Below are positions 35,256-47,450 of a stretch of 64,000 nucleotides of DNA, one piece after another. The stretch spans positions 843,479-907,478 of the forward strand of contig CAUYUJ010005002.1 of assembly GCA_963575745.1 (NCBI GenBank), in the 5' to 3' direction. The position numbers and the translations under genes were made by a program. The stretch's first letter is position 1. The number at the start of each line of letters is the position of its first letter. This DNA comes from Prorocentrum cordatum. Taxonomy: Eukaryota > Sar > Dinophyceae > Prorocentrales > Prorocentraceae. The notes below the pieces were generated by a model. It saw nothing but the letters and a program-made list of their open reading frames with translations. It made no database searches and was not told where the DNA came from.

Positions 35256-38105
35256 CTTAAAACAAACAGTTCGTTATGAATCCAGGAGGTCGGCGGATGC
35301 TTGGCGCTACTAATCAGGGTTAATCGTTTGAAGGAAATTATGTTTGCACACAGAAAAGAACCCTCATGAGAAACGCTCAGGCAAAGGAAAACATGCAATT
35401 TGCGTGTCGACGACGCCTTCAAGGCACCCCAAACATATTTTCCGGCATACACCTGGGGGATCCAGAATTCTTGACGCTTCGCGTATCCCCACCAGCCCAT
35501 CCTACACCAGGCGCTCGAACGAAGAGCGCCGATGATCGGCAGCTGTTCTCCTCCCCCTCTTCCTCCTCCTCCGCCTTCTCCTCCTCCTCTTCTCCTCCTC
35601 CTCCCTCACCTCCTGCTCCTCCTCCTCCTCCTCTTCCTCCTCATCTTCCTCTTCCCTGGTGGCGTCTTGGAAGTGTCTTCGAACGTTTTGGTGGGCTCTT
35701 TGGCCTTGCGGGTGGGCGGGCGGCGCTCCGCCCGCCCGCGCGCAGGGCCCAAGAGGGGGTCCAAGACGTCTCTCGGAGCCATCTTGGAGGAGATCGATCA
35801 ACGAAGGGGGGTTCCTAAATTTCAGCCCCCCCCTCAGGAGCCACGATCCTCGTGAGGGGTGTCGAATTTTAGCCCTCCCAGGGGTCGTTCTTGGACGCTC
35901 TAACTATCCGCGGCCCCCCCTGTCCAGGTCAGTGGGGAGGGGGTAGGGGGAGGGGTAAACCCCTCCCCGAAGGGGAAGAAGGAGGGGTGGAAGAGGAAAC
36001 TCGTTAAACCACCGACGCCCAGAGGGCTGGTGGGATTCTGCGGGGGGTTAGGGTCATTGCATGTTCCTTGCCAGCACTCTCTCTCTCTCTCCCTCTCTCT
36101 CTCTCTCTCTTTTCCCCCCCTGGCCTAGTTGTACAGCGTAAGTCGGTCGAGCCCGCCTGATGGGCGAGTGGTTCAGCGCGACGGTCGTCGCAAGCGTCCC
36201 TCCTCCCATCCCTTCCTCTCTCCTCCTCTCTCCCTCTCTCCACCCCCAGCGGTAACGCTCGGTGCTGGCGATGGGTATTTCTCGGTTCGGTGTGTTCTGA
36301 TTCGGTGTATTTGTAATTTACATGACACGCCGGCGTCCACCCGGCAATGCATCTGTCCACCTAGCTGTTTTGGCGTTGACCCTGTAGGGTAATTCACAGG
36401 TGCCGCCTCAGCCGTTCTGTGCGGACTTTGTTGGCGCCGTCCGAGGCCCTGGGAACCACACCAGAGGACTCATTTACCAGATTCTCTTGGCAGCCGGAGT
36501 GTGGATCATTTCAGGCATTCAACACTTTCTGGCGTTTCGCTGCGCGGGAAAAAACGTTTCACCCAGTATCGAGCGTGGCCGACACGATTGGTTGTCCGCT
36601 GGGTTGTTCTGGCCGGACCTCGGGGTCCACCTCACGGTGCAATTGGTTTGCTGTGTGGGTCGGCGTCTTCTTGGCTGTGGGGAGAGGAAAGAGGAAAAAA
36701 GATGTTGTTTACATGACGTATTGTGTATCTTCCCCTGGGTGGCAATACACTGGGGCGTGGTTCTTCCTATTGGGCGCACCACCTCTTCGCTGACCCGTCG
36801 CCTCCGCGTGGGCGGCACCGGGGTCTCACAAATTGCATTTGTCGGGCGTTCCGTCTCGTCTTGCTCAGAAATCCGCGGCAGGCCAACATGCAGTTCCAAA
36901 TTACCGCCGCATCGTGTCAACCCTTGTCTGGATCGTGCAGTATTTCGGTATATGACTTGTCTGTGATAGTCTCACAACCAACGCACTTTCAGAACGACTG
37001 CAGTGTTGTCGGCTGCGTCTGGCTTGGCTCCTCTGTCTCGGCAGGAGGCGCTGTAAGATAGTTTGTGATGTTTCGTCGCCTCCCTCCTCCTCGCCAGCTT
37101 TGTTTTCCCCTCGTGTTTTTCCTTGCCTCCAGCCGATCACGGCAAGTGTGGGAGCGCTGCGGCAGGTCTACGCGCTCGCGAGCTTTTCCTCTTCTCTTAC
37201 CTCTCTCTCTCTCTCTGTTCTTCCCCTTTTCCGCTGCCTCTCTTTACCTTGGAGTGCACGCACGCGCGGGATTCTCTTTTGCCTCTCCCTCCATCCGGCC
37301 CCGCACCAAATCACATGACCAACGGTGCAGGCAGCGCGCTTGATTGTTTGTCTAAGCACTGGTACGCACCTTAGGATGCAACTCCCGGGAGGTTTATTTC
37401 AGCATCGGCGCTGGTATATCCGTGGTCGGAAGCTGGCCGCAGCTGCCAGAATCCCGGGCAATCCGGCTTAATCCCGCTGAGTCTGGCTCCTCAGGGACCT
37501 TTTGGAGCGCTCTCGGTGGCCTTTCTGATGCCTTTTGGGAGGCTCCCGGGCTCCTGAGGGGGGCCCACTGGATGCCTCTCAGGGTCTTCGGGCCTCTCGG
37601 GGGCCTGCTGGGCCCCGCTCGCTGAAGCGTGCCCCCCGTCTCTGCAGCGGACCCTCAGCAGCCAGTGATCTGGCGGCGCCTGGCTGGGCGCGGCCAGGAC
37701 GGCCTCGGTCATTTGCCCGGCCTCGTCGCGGAGTGGCCGCAGTCGCGCCTTGTTGTCGCGTGGGGCCGCATGCGCGCTCCATCTTCGGGGCTTTCCAGGC
37801 GCAGCCGCCGAGAGCTGTTTCCTCTAAGATCTCGATGTTCGACCGCGCCGTGGGCGGGCGAACGTATGTGCATGGTCCACCGCAAGGGGCCGCGCTGGCC
37901 CCTTGCGCTCCTGGCGGAAGAGACGCCAGGCCCAGATTCGAGGCAACCGTGGCCTAGTGTTTGTTTTGGGCGCACTTGAGACAGAGTATTTTGAAACCCT
38001 CTGCTTGCTCTCGGGGCTTGCTGTGTGGATGCTCCTGGGGTGCAGTACATCCTTGGTCGATGATTGGCGCGTGTCCTCAGTGCAGGACAAGACAAGACAC
38101 GCCTG
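35256..38105. other. No supported gene; (CCT)n 35545-35655, (CT)n 36078-36110
   Basis: About 2.8 kb of low-information sequence: TCC/CT microsatellites, C-runs, and GGGCCTCTCGGGGGCC-type units at 37490-37615. Open frames at 36400-36966 and 37535-37979 lack any recognisable domain or splice support. Confidence 0.5.
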
Positions 38106-38289
38106 GAGGAGGCCTGGAGGAGGAGGAGGAGGAGGAGGAGGAGGAGGTGGAGGAAAACGGCAGTGAGCAGTGGGGAGCCGAGAGGGTGACATTCCTGCAG
38201 GATGGTGAGGAGGAGCTTGTATGATGATGAGGAGGATGACCTGGATGAGGAGGAGGAGGAGGAGGAGGAGGTGGAGGAGGGGAGGAGGA

Positions 38290-38320
<31 letters not shown>

Positions 38321-38365
38321 GAGGAGGAGGAGGAGGAGGAGGAGGAGGAGGAGGAGGAGGCGTAT
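38106..38365. repeat. (GGA)n-rich array with GAT interruptions
   Basis: Two GGA blocks (38108-38155 and 38238-38361) separated by a short unique segment. Confidence 0.95.
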
Positions 38366-41092
38366 CTTTCAGGAGGGGAGGTGGAGGGGACAAGGAGGAA
38401 CATCAGCAGCAGGATGAAGATGTAATCAGTTTGAAAGCTTGGGAAAAAATCGGATGCTGGCGGGGCGCAGTCTGTGGAGAGCATTCTGAAGCGGAAGGTT
38501 GCAGAGGAAGTGCAGGAGATTTGTGGACGGCCCACACCTCTTTGTGGCCCCGCTGGTAGCAGCGCGCATGGTCGCTACCGCGGAGCGCGTTGTTCAAGGT
38601 GCGCGGTGTTTTTTTTCAATCGTCCGGCCAGGACGGCTGGTGCGAGGACGCGTGGGTGAACTTTGCGGCGCCCAAGAAGGACGGGAAGAGAAGGACTGCG
38701 GGGGGGTAGCGGGGACGCCAGTGCGCCAGGACAGCTCGATCTTATCGTTGTGCAAGTATGTCGGGGATCCAACGGAAGCGTTTCGCGGCCCTCAGCATGA
38801 TACATCTCGCGGATACGCGTATCGTGCAGGTCTTGAGAGCCTTCTGCCACTTGTGCTAGCTCGGCTGCCCCCTCTGTCTCAGTGGCCGCTTTCCGCTTCC
38901 GCTGAGGTGAACCTCTCCCCCTCTCCGTTCGCCGCCTCAACGATTATGCAAGAGACGCCGCCTGATTTCGTCGAGCAATTTGTGGAAGTTATAGGGGGGC
39001 ACGGGGGGGCACCCCTGTCTGAGCAAGTGCCACGTTTTTCGACGCCCATCTGGCCTTTTGTCGCCCTCAGCGTTGCTTCAGATACTCTGTGTGTGTGGCT
39101 TCGAGTAGCTGCGAGCACGACTCACCCGGCCGGTCCGTCTTAATCGGTCTGATGTCAGGCGTATTGGTGCCCTCCTGATCCGCATTCACGTGTTCTGCAG
39201 ATCTTAGTTGCCCTGCTACGCCCTTGCTGAAACTCAACACGTGCCGTGTTCCGAAAGTATGGGTTGAACCCGCTGCATGTTGGCTCGGCAAGAGTTGGCC
39301 CACCGTTTTGGTGATCGTGTCGCGCCAGACCTACGCTGGCAATGTCTGTGTTGAGCTCCGGCTTGCGTGTTGCGTACTGGGGCAGCTAAGTTGCAGGTAT
39401 TATGCTGTCGGCTGTGCCTTCTCGGCTCTACCGCCGATGGGCCCGTGACCTCTTGGCTGCCTTTTCAATCGAGGCCAGACCGTAGATCTCACTCGCTCCC
39501 CCCCGTCGACCTCGCAGTCATCTCGTTGCCAATGCAGTCAAAACGGTAAGGACCCTCGGCTTTCCTTAGGGTACCCTTGCGCCCCTGCGTTGTTCTTGCG
39601 CTTGGTCTCGACGCCCACTCGGCAAGGACGGGGGTGGGTTGGGGTACCCTTGCGTCCGTGGGCCGTGGGGCGTTGGCAGCCCGCCGCCCAAAGCGTGCCA
39701 GCTTCGGCGGCCAGGGCCCTTAAGTCCTCGCCGCCCGTCCTCATTTTAGTTTGAGTGCAGGCTCATACATACTATGCCCTCCTTTCCGCCCCCGGCAGTC
39801 AGCCTCTGCCCACAGCCCTCTGAATTGGCTCTCTCTCTCTCTCTTGTTCACGCTCTTCGACTGCACTCTCTCGTGCTGCATCGTGTCGTCATCCTCGCTC
39901 AACCTCCGTTGCTTGCTCTCGTTGCCGATCTATGTGTGTGTATATATATATATGTGTGTGTCCTCTCTCCCTCTTTCCCCCCCCCTCTCTCTGTGTCCGT
40001 CTTTACGTGCCTGTGTCTAGACATATATGTATCGACATAAACAAGACGCCATTACATGAGAGGATGCATCCCACCATACCTTCCTCTCTCGCACTGCCTT
40101 CGGCTATCTTTCCCTCCATCTCTCTGTATACTTCTTTTTCTCTTGCTCTCTCTCGCTCTCCCTCCCCTCCTCCTTCCCTCTCTCTCTAGCTCTCTCTTCC
40201 TCTCCCTCTCTGCAAATGAAAGAGCATCCTGTTCTCCATCATTTCATAGATTCTACCCACTTTGCCGGTCGTTTGCTGCCTTTTGCCATCGTTGTTCTGA
40301 GCCTACATCTTGTCCCACATCGTTTCGCCTCGCTCGCTCGTGCAATGTTGCCTCGTTCCGTTTCGTCTCATGTTGTCTCCAGTGTTGGTTCGTTTCTCCC
40401 TCGAGTGTCGTCACTTCTCGCTTCTCGTTTATCCCCTTGTGCTTTTCGACATTTGGAGCTCTTGATCCACCCCAAAGCCACTCCATGAGCCGTTTCTTCT
40501 GGCGGTGTTCTTCGTTGCCTTCCTATCCGGTTTCTTTTCCCAGGAGCGGTTACACGAATGAGCTAACCGATCAGTTGGTCGACTCCATCCACAGGTGCAC
40601 CACTTGCTCCCCTCATCTTTCTAGATTTTCGCACACCTCACACCTTGCCCCGTGCTTGCGAGAGGCAGAGGACTGGAGGGCCGCACATACTCCTGGCGCG
40701 GCGCTACGATCTGCAGCTCCATCTCTTCCCGATGCTTTCTAGACTCTGGTAGATATACAGCAGTCTCCCGAAGTGGTGTGGCATTCCTTTTCGAGACACA
40801 AACCAGATAAGCGGCCCTCAATGCGACGAGTTTGCACAGCGAATTGGCACAGATGATGGTGATGGTTCTCCTTTGGTCAGAGTACGATGCTCTTTACGAG
40901 AACTGTCGAAGTCTGTCGGGACGCCTCGCTTCCATAGTACATAATGTTTGTCTTCGTTGGCCCCGAACGCTAGCTGTTGACACTCTCGACCTCCACTCCT
41001 ACGTGGTGCAAAAAATTGGATGTAACGTAATTATGTGTTGCAGCATATGCTGTGCATGATATGCAATGCAAGCTGTGGGATACGTAACACCC
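38366..41092. other. No supported gene
   Basis: About 2.7 kb. An open frame at 38499-39143 (214 residues) shows no domain. From 39820 to 40200 the sequence is rich in CTCTCT and TATATA. TGCAA-type words are present at 40995-41085. Confidence 0.5.
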
Positions 41093-41664
41093 CTCAGTTG
41101 CGGATAAGAGTGAGGAGACGGCGGGGTCGTCGGCAGTATGCGCGGTTCTTAAGAAACCCACCGCAGGCGCCGGTTTTTTCGACGCAACTTATACAACGAG
41201 CCCGCCGCGGGCGCCGATTTTTCCAGTACAGAGTATACAACGAGCCTGCCGCAAGCGCCGATTGTTTTGTCAAAGCAATGTAGATGGAGCGCGGGTCGGG
41301 GGTTGTTCGCGGGGTGGGTCGCGGGATGGGTCGTGGGGTGGGTCGCGGGCGGGTCGCGGGCGAGGAGGACTACAGCAGCAACTATAACAATTGTCATATT
41401 GTTCGCTCTTACCTGCCCGCGTGCCATTCAACACATCTATATCAAGCCCTCGATACCCGCCTTGTTAGTCTTCGATCGTGCCCCCTTGAGTGCATATAAA
41501 TACGTAGCACCTCGCAAATGCGGATAAGAGTGATGAGGGCGGTGGGGACGTCGGCAGTTTGCGAGACTCTCGAGAAGCCCGCCGCAAGCGCCAACGTTTC
41601 ACACATACATATATATATACAACGAGCCCGCCGCAGGCGCCTATTTTTTTGTTAAACCAATGTG
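41093..41664 (+). repeat. ~190-bp direct repeat, two copies ~417 bp apart
   Basis: TTGCGGATAAGAGTGAGGAG through GTCGGCAGTATGCG, CCGCCGCGGGCGCC and TTTTGTCAAAGCAATGTAG (41099-41281) is repeated with changes from 41518 (ATGCGGATAAGAGTGATGAG through TTGTTAAACCAATGTGGG, 41664). Each copy is followed directly by GGGTGGGTCGC arrays. Inside, ACAACGAGCCCGCCGC occurs several times. Confidence 0.85.
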
Positions 41665-42152
41665 GGTAGGTTGCGGGTGGGTCGCACATTGGTCGCGGGT
41701 GGGTCGCGGGTGGGTCGTTGTTGTGTCGCGGGTGGGTCGCGGGTGGGTCGCGGGTGTTGAAGGCAGAACTTCCACCATAATCACCCCGACAAGCGAAGCC
41801 GTTTAGTAAACGCACACAAGGAATGAATCGAACAGGGCAGGGTTGTTTAGCAAACGCCCAGGACAGTTCAGTAAACGTCAATTGTCGGATCCGGGTGGTT
41901 TTTCCTCCCTTGAGGGTGGGTCGCGGGGTGGGTCGCGGGTGGGTCACGGGGTAGGTCGCGGTTGGGTCGCGGGTGGGTCGCGGATGGGTCGCGGGGTGGG
42001 TCGCGGGGTGGGTCGCGGGGTGGGTCGTGGGTGGGTGGCGGGTTGGGTCGCGGGTGGGTCGCGGGATGGGTTGCGGGGTGGGTCGCGGGGTGGGTCGCGA
42101 GGTGGGTCGCGGGGTGCGTCGCGGGTGGGTCGCGGGGTGGGACAACGACAAC
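41282..42152 (+). repeat. GGGTGGGTCGCG minisatellite in three blocks
   Basis: Blocks at about 41305-41365, 41670-41755 and 41915-42150 have 10- to 13-bp units GGGTGGGTCGCG. The G-runs could form quadruplexes. Confidence 0.9.
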
Positions 42153-42224
<72 letters not shown>

Positions 42225-42312
42225 AAACAAAAACAACAACAACACCAACAACAACAACCACAACCACAACCACAACCACAACCACAACAACAACCACAAC
42301 CACAACAACAAT
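42145..42312. repeat. (CAA)n/(CCACAA)n microsatellite
   Basis: About 165 bp of CAA repeats grading into ACCACA units. Confidence 0.95.
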
Positions 42313-42540
42313 CATTTGACCCTCATGCGCGATGTTTTCCCACTCGAAGCATGCGACCATCATGATAACCATCCCCATCATGGGGAACTCTTGTTCTATA
42401 GCGGGGTCCGTTGTTCCCATTCCCAGATCTCCCGCTCAACGAGGTCTTGCAAACACCTCCTCCGAGAAATTTCAACATATCCCGCCTCGAAAACACATGC
42501 CCTCACCTTGCTGCGCCGATGTGAGACCGCCAGTGGCGCC
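42313..42540. other. No gene seen
   Basis: Short unique spacer between the CAA array and the AGGAAGTCTCGAGCGGGAGC repeats. Confidence 0.5.
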
Positions 42541-43164
42541 CCAGCCAAGGGTAAAGCACAAGGAAGTATCGAGCGACAAGATTGCCTTGGTGGGGATGGG
42601 GGCTGTCGGCGGCGAGGCAAGGACCTGGCCCTGAATAGAAAGAGAGGGAAGCCTCGAGCAGGGCCGCTGTTGTTGCTAGGAGCGGCGCCAATGCTGAAGA
42701 GAATCGGGCGCTAGTCCAGCGTGAAACAAAACGAATTCTCGAGCGGGGACAAGGGTTTTGTTGGAACGGTGGCATTCGGCGGCGAGTAAGAACGGAGGAA
42801 GCCTCGAGCGGGAGCCGTGGATTTGTCGGGTCGGGGGCTGTCGGCGACGAGGAACAGCACCGTCCCGAGGAAAAAGAGAGGAAGCCTCGAGCGGGAGCGT
42901 TGTTCTTGCTGGGAGCGGTTCTTGCTGGGAGCGGCGCCAATGCTGAAGAGAGTAGGGCGCGAGTCCAGCGTAAAACGGGAGGAAGTCTCGGGCGGGAGCG
43001 CTGGTTTTGTCGGGACGGGGGCTGTCGGCGGCGAGCAAGAGCACCGCCTTGAGTAAAAAAGGGAGAACGTCTCGAGCGGGAGCGTTGTTGTTGCTGGGGG
43101 GCGGCGCCGATGAGAGAAAGAGTAGCGCGCCTGTCCAAGGTAAAATTGGAGGAAGTCTCGAACG
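42541..43164 (+). repeat. Degenerate AGGAAGYCTCGAGCGGGAGC tandem repeat
   Basis: Units of roughly 65-130 bp: AGGAAGCCTCGAGCGGGAGC, then a GTTGTTGCTGGGAGCGGCGC or TTTGTCGGGACGGGGGCTGT segment, then CGGCGGCGAGCAAG. The first part also begins units at 43371, 44150 (CAGGCAAAACG variants) and about 58190. Confidence 0.75.
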
Positions 43165-43225
43165 GGAGCGTTGTTGTTGTTGTTGCTGCTGCTGCTGCTG
43201 TTTTTGTTGTTGTTGTTGTTGTTGC

Positions 43226-43274
<49 letters not shown>

Positions 43275-44802
43275 GAACATTATTACTTCTAAAGAATAAT
43301 TATTGTTGGGGCCCCTGGTGCACGACCCCCCCGCCGCGCCTAGGCCGCAGCCTCATTTTCATCATTTTCGTGAGGAAGTCTCAGGCAAAACGGGTTGGTC
43401 CGGATCCGGTTGTGTTGTTACGATCGGTTTTCCCTTGCAAAAAATAAGCTAAAGTGGACATTTCTTGTTCTAACATAACCAAACTTCAAGAATCCCTTGC
43501 AAAAAATAAGGTAAAGTGGACATTCGCGCGCGCAAGACGAAATCCTTCCAAAACCTTAGTTTTCGTAGCGATTTTAACATAAAAACATCAAAAAAACAAT
43601 GGTTTTTCAAAAAAAAATGTCAAAATTTCATCCCGCGCGCTCTTGCGGATTCGTAGGAAACCCAACACTTTTTAATTTCTGTCAAACGGGCTTTTGCGAG
43701 CAACTTTTTCGAACTTCTGCAACAACGGTTGCGCACCTGCCAGGGCCATCATCCCTGTCAAATAATACCATGCGGGACACATTCGTTTTTTCTTCGCGCG
43801 CGCACGCCGTCGTCGTCGGCCGCGGGGCCCTGAATAGTAGCCACGGTCGTCCGCATGCCACGAAGTGAAGTGTCCGAACGTCATAGGGCGGGAAGCTGGG
43901 TGTGGGTGGTGGCGAAGAGTCGTTTGGAAATTTGGTAGAGCTTGAACCGGCCCCCCCACAAAGTGGGGGTATTGCCCGCCTCCTATGAAAACCCTGGCAC
44001 TGGTGAGAACGGTGTGTCCCCACGTGCTAGTAATTGTTGTTGTTGTTGTTGTTGAACATTATTTCTTCTAAAGAATAATTATTGTTGGGACCCCTGGTGC
44101 ACGACCCCCCCGCCGCGCCTAGGCCGCAGCCACATTTTCATCATTTTCGTGAGGAAGCCTCAGGCAAAACGATGTGGTCCAGATCCGGTTGTTTTGTTGT
44201 CCCCCGCTTTCCCTTGCAAAAAACACTATAAAATGAAATTTCTTGTTCTAACATATCCAAACTTCAAGAATCCCTTGCAAAAAATAAGGTAAAGTGGACA
44301 TTCGCGCGCGCAAGACGAAATCCTTCCAAAACCTTAGTTTTCGTAGCGATTTTAACATAAAAACATAAAAAAAAAAAAAACCAATGGTTTTTCGTCATCC
44401 CGCGCGCTCTTGCGGATTCGTAGGAAACCCAACACTTTTTAAACATTTCTGTCAAACGGGCTTTTGCGAGCAACTTTTTCGAACTTCTGCAACAACGGTT
44501 GCGCACCTGCCAGGGCCATCATCCCTGTCAAATAATACCATGCGGGACACATTCGTTTTTTCTTCGCGCGCGCACGCCGTCGTCGTCGGCCGCGGGGCCC
44601 TGAATAGTAGCCACGGTCGTCCGCATGCCACGAAGTGAAGTGTCCGAACGTCATAGGGCGGGAAGCTGGGTGTGGGTGGTGGCGAAGAGTCGTTTGGAAA
44701 TTTGGTAGAGCTTGAACCGGCCCCCCCACAAAGTGGGGGTATTGCCCGCCTCCTATGAAAACCCTGGCACTGGTGAGAACGGAGTGTCCCCACGTGCTAG
44801 TA

Positions 44803-44856
<54 letters not shown>

Positions 44857-45015
44857 GGGCCGGTTTTGGCGGTCCACCAATTAGCTTGAGGGCGAGCCTG
44901 ATTTTCAATGAAAATGCAGTCGGCGCCTCAGCGAGAGCACCAGGGCGCCTGTAAGGGGTCCAACAATAATCATTGTTGAATAATTAGCATTCAACAGCAA
45001 CAACAGCAGCAACGC
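43165..45015 (+). mobile_element. Inverted-repeat-bounded unit containing a 779-bp tandem duplication
   Basis: The left end, (TTG)n then GTTGAACATTATTACTTCTA and AAGAATAATTATTGTTGGGG (43272-43311), is matched in inverse orientation by GGGGTCCAACAATAATCATT then GTTGAATAATTAGCATTCAA and CAACAGC (44954-45000). Inside, the 779-bp segment beginning at 43276 is repeated from 44055 with over 90 percent identity by eye, each copy ending in (TTG)n (44034-44054 and 44804-44858). No transposase frame is visible. Either a fold-back/MITE-like element with internal duplication, or a duplication driven by the TTG tracts. Confidence 0.65.
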
Positions 45016-45820
45016 AACAAGCAGAATTCTCACCGCGAATTTCTTATTCAGCCACGGCACCTAGGGACAATGAATGACCGTGCGGCCCCCTCACTCTGAT
45101 ATTCCTTACCTGTCACGTGTAATTGGTACAGCCCCTAAAGCAGGGGAAGAGAGGACGGATGGCAGGGGGAGGGAGCAGGATGAAGCACGGGAGAGATTAG
45201 CAGGAGGGGTGCTAGGAGCAGAAAACACGTGGCAGAACCAGACGGGCTGATCGGGCCGGTAGAGCCTGACCGGCGGTTCGGAGGCGGGCCCAAGCGGCCA
45301 GGTCGAGCAGGCGGTTTGCTGAAGCGTGGGTATTGCATGAATCGCGCGCAGTGCTCGATCGAAAGCGCGATTCGCAAGTACATCGATATAGAAGCAAGAG
45401 CAAGAGCGCGATTCCTGAGTGTTGAGGGCGCTGCGTTTGAATCAATTGCAAGGAACCCCCCCGCAGGAGCGCGATTCCTGCATACATTTCAGGAACTCCC
45501 GCGCGGGAGCGCGCTTTTGGCATACATTGTGAGGAAGTATCAGGCGGGAACCGCTGTTATTGTACACCTGGGGCCAAACACACAGTTTGGTGACACCAGA
45601 TTCACTTTGCTAAGAAAACAGGATGCGAGCCCCAAGAGGGGCACTTCAATGGAACAAGAATACAATGGTCACTTGAGGGGGAATCAGTAATAGTTGTCTT
45701 CCAGAATTCGGATTTCAACGCAACAACAGACCAACAACAATCCGCACCGCGGAACCTCGCTTCAGCCACACGCCCAGGGATATTGAATGACCGTTCGGCC
45801 CCCTCACTCCGATAACATCG
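45005..45820 (+). repeat. ~100-bp direct repeat, copies 45005-45105 and 45718-45820
   Basis: TTCAGCCACGGCACCTAGGG then ACAATGAATGACCGTGCGGC, CCCCTCACTC recurs as TTCAGCCACACGCCCAGGGA then TATTGAATGACCGTTCGGCC, CCCTCACTC. Both are preceded by CAACAACA-type sequence. The 600 bp between hold diverged GCGCGATTCCTG repeats (45385-45510) but no gene. Confidence 0.8.
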
Positions 45821-45889
45821 TTCTTCACCACGTAGCGCACGGTGGGACGCCACATATCAGCAATCACATTGTCCGATCGGGCTCGAAGT

Positions 45890-46520
45890 TTGTGCTTTGC
45901 GCCGCAAATTGGTTGTTCTAGCATCAGCTTAGGACCCCGCTGTGAAATGGGAGCGGGTTGGAGAGGTTTGGGGAGGGTATGCAGCCCACGGCGCCCTCGT
46001 CCCACGACTATCAATGCGCCCTTTATGTGTTGGCTGGGGGGGGGTGCGTTGCATTTTTAGTTGTGCGGTGCAATTCTCGTGCGTTGTAGGCTGGCTGTTT
46101 TAGTTCGAGTTGATGGTTCCGCGCGTTTGATGGCAGTCGCGAGGGTCGGGGGCAAGGAGGGTGAGAAGCCCATTGCGCCCTCGTCCCCGACCAGAAACAA
46201 TTGCGTGTGCGTGCAGTTTGTTTTATGCATTGCTGTTTGTTGCGTAGCGGCGTAGCAGTCGTCTTACGCGTTGCAGTTTCTGTTGCTCTGCAGCTTGGTT
46301 GGTCGAGCTTAAGCTTAGGATTCCGCGTGCGAGACAGGAAAATTACTGTTTTCTGTTGCAGTGCATTGTCTTCCGTGTTGCAGTTTTGTTTGCGATGCAG
46401 TTTGGCTCTTGAACATAGGATTCCTGGTGTGAGGCGGGAGTGGTCTGGTCAGGTTCAAGGAGGATTCGAAGCCCACGGGGCCCTCGACCCGACCAGGAAA
46501 CGCTCCCTTTCCGTTTCAGT
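45890..46520 (+). repeat. Degenerate ~110-230-bp repeat (GCCCACGGCGCCCTCGTCCC)
   Basis: AAGCTTAGGATTCCGCGTGC then GAGACAGGAA, and GAAGCCCACGGGGCCCTCGA then CCCGACCAGGAAACG recur with drift at about 45928-46015, 46140-46210, 46310-46335 and 46430-46505. Confidence 0.65.
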
Positions 46521-46689
46521 TTTTGTTGTGTGGTTGTGCACCGCACGGCGGGGCGCGCAAGTATTAGCACCATTCCGCCTACTGCGTTTCAGACTCTTGA
46601 AATATAGTATAGCCCGCCGCTGTCGGAAACAGCGGAGTGCAGCCTGATTCTCGACGAGCAGAGGCATTTGCGGCCACTTATGCACGCTC

Positions 46690-46960
46690 CGTCTGGTTGG
46701 TCAGGTTGGTTCAATCGCTCTGCTGATTCGCCCGGTCTCGTTGGTCAGCTGGGTTTCGTTGGTTTGGTCTGTCTGTTTGGTTTGGTTGGTCTGCCCAGTC
46801 TGGTCGATTAGATGGATGGCATGTTTGGTCTCCCAGTTGGTCGGCTTGGTTGGTTCTGTTTGGTGTTGGTTGAGTTGCAAGTTTGGTGTGCTGGCTCGTC
46901 TGCTTGGCTTGGTTGTGCTGTACGGTCTTGTTGGTCTGTTTCGTCTTGGTCGGAGGTTAG
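46690..46960. repeat. Degenerate TTGGTCTGTT/TTGGTTTGG simple repeat
   Basis: GGTTGGTC, GTTTGGTTTGGTTGGTCTG and similar 5-bp-based units dominate about 270 bp. Confidence 0.75.
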
Positions 46961-47089
46961 GGCAGTGAGACCAAAATGAAACGCGAGGTGCCCCAACCGG
47001 GAAAACGTTTCGTTTCGCGCGCGACGTGTATGCGGGCGACGCTGCGCGAGTTCCTGCCCTAGTGGGGGTCAAGTCAGACCAACATGAGC

Positions 47090-47450
47090 CCCCCTCCCCA
47101 ACGACCCGTGTCCGGGCCGTGGGTTCCAGTTGCCTCGATGGTTGTCCCGATAAGTCCCGATGGTTGTCCCGTTGGTTTTCCCGATGATTGTCCAGATGGC
47201 TGCCCCGATGGGTGTCCCGGCCGTTCTACCGTCGTCGGCGTTGCCATGATACCGTGCCCGCCCAAGTCGCCGACTCGCACTAAAGTGCCCGCTGGAAAGT
47301 GCCCAGCGGTCAGCGCCACCGCGGGCGCGTTGCTCCCGCCAAAGTAGCTGGCCGCTTTGCGCGCGAGCATGCGCGCTAGCGCGGCCGCGGCGATGCGCCA
47401 GCCAGCGCCGAGCAGTCATTGCAATTGCCGCCGCATGTTGTTTCGCAAGC
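47090..47450 (-). repeat. Dispersed repeat family D, copy 2
   Basis: GTCAGCGCCACCGCGGGCGC, GGCCGCTTTGCGCGCGAGCA and GCGATGCGCCAGCCAGCGCC are the reverse complement of words at 22735-23165. The 5' part holds a local TGGTTGTCCCGATG repeat (47133-47220). Confidence 0.8.

Noticed and set aside
36400-36966. 188-codon frame with apparent hydrophobic segments
   Set aside because: No recognisable family, no splice context, and other frames in the same stretch are equally open.
40056-40742. 228-codon frame rich in Ser, Leu, Phe and Cys
   Set aside because: It begins inside CT-rich simple sequence and has no domain; composition reflects pyrimidine bias.
43338-44160. GGCCGCAGCC(T/A)CATTTTCATC resembling part of the spliced leader (CCGTAGCCATTTTGG)
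   Set aside because: Only scattered matches, an insertion and no GGCTCAAG end; it is part of the 779-bp repeat.
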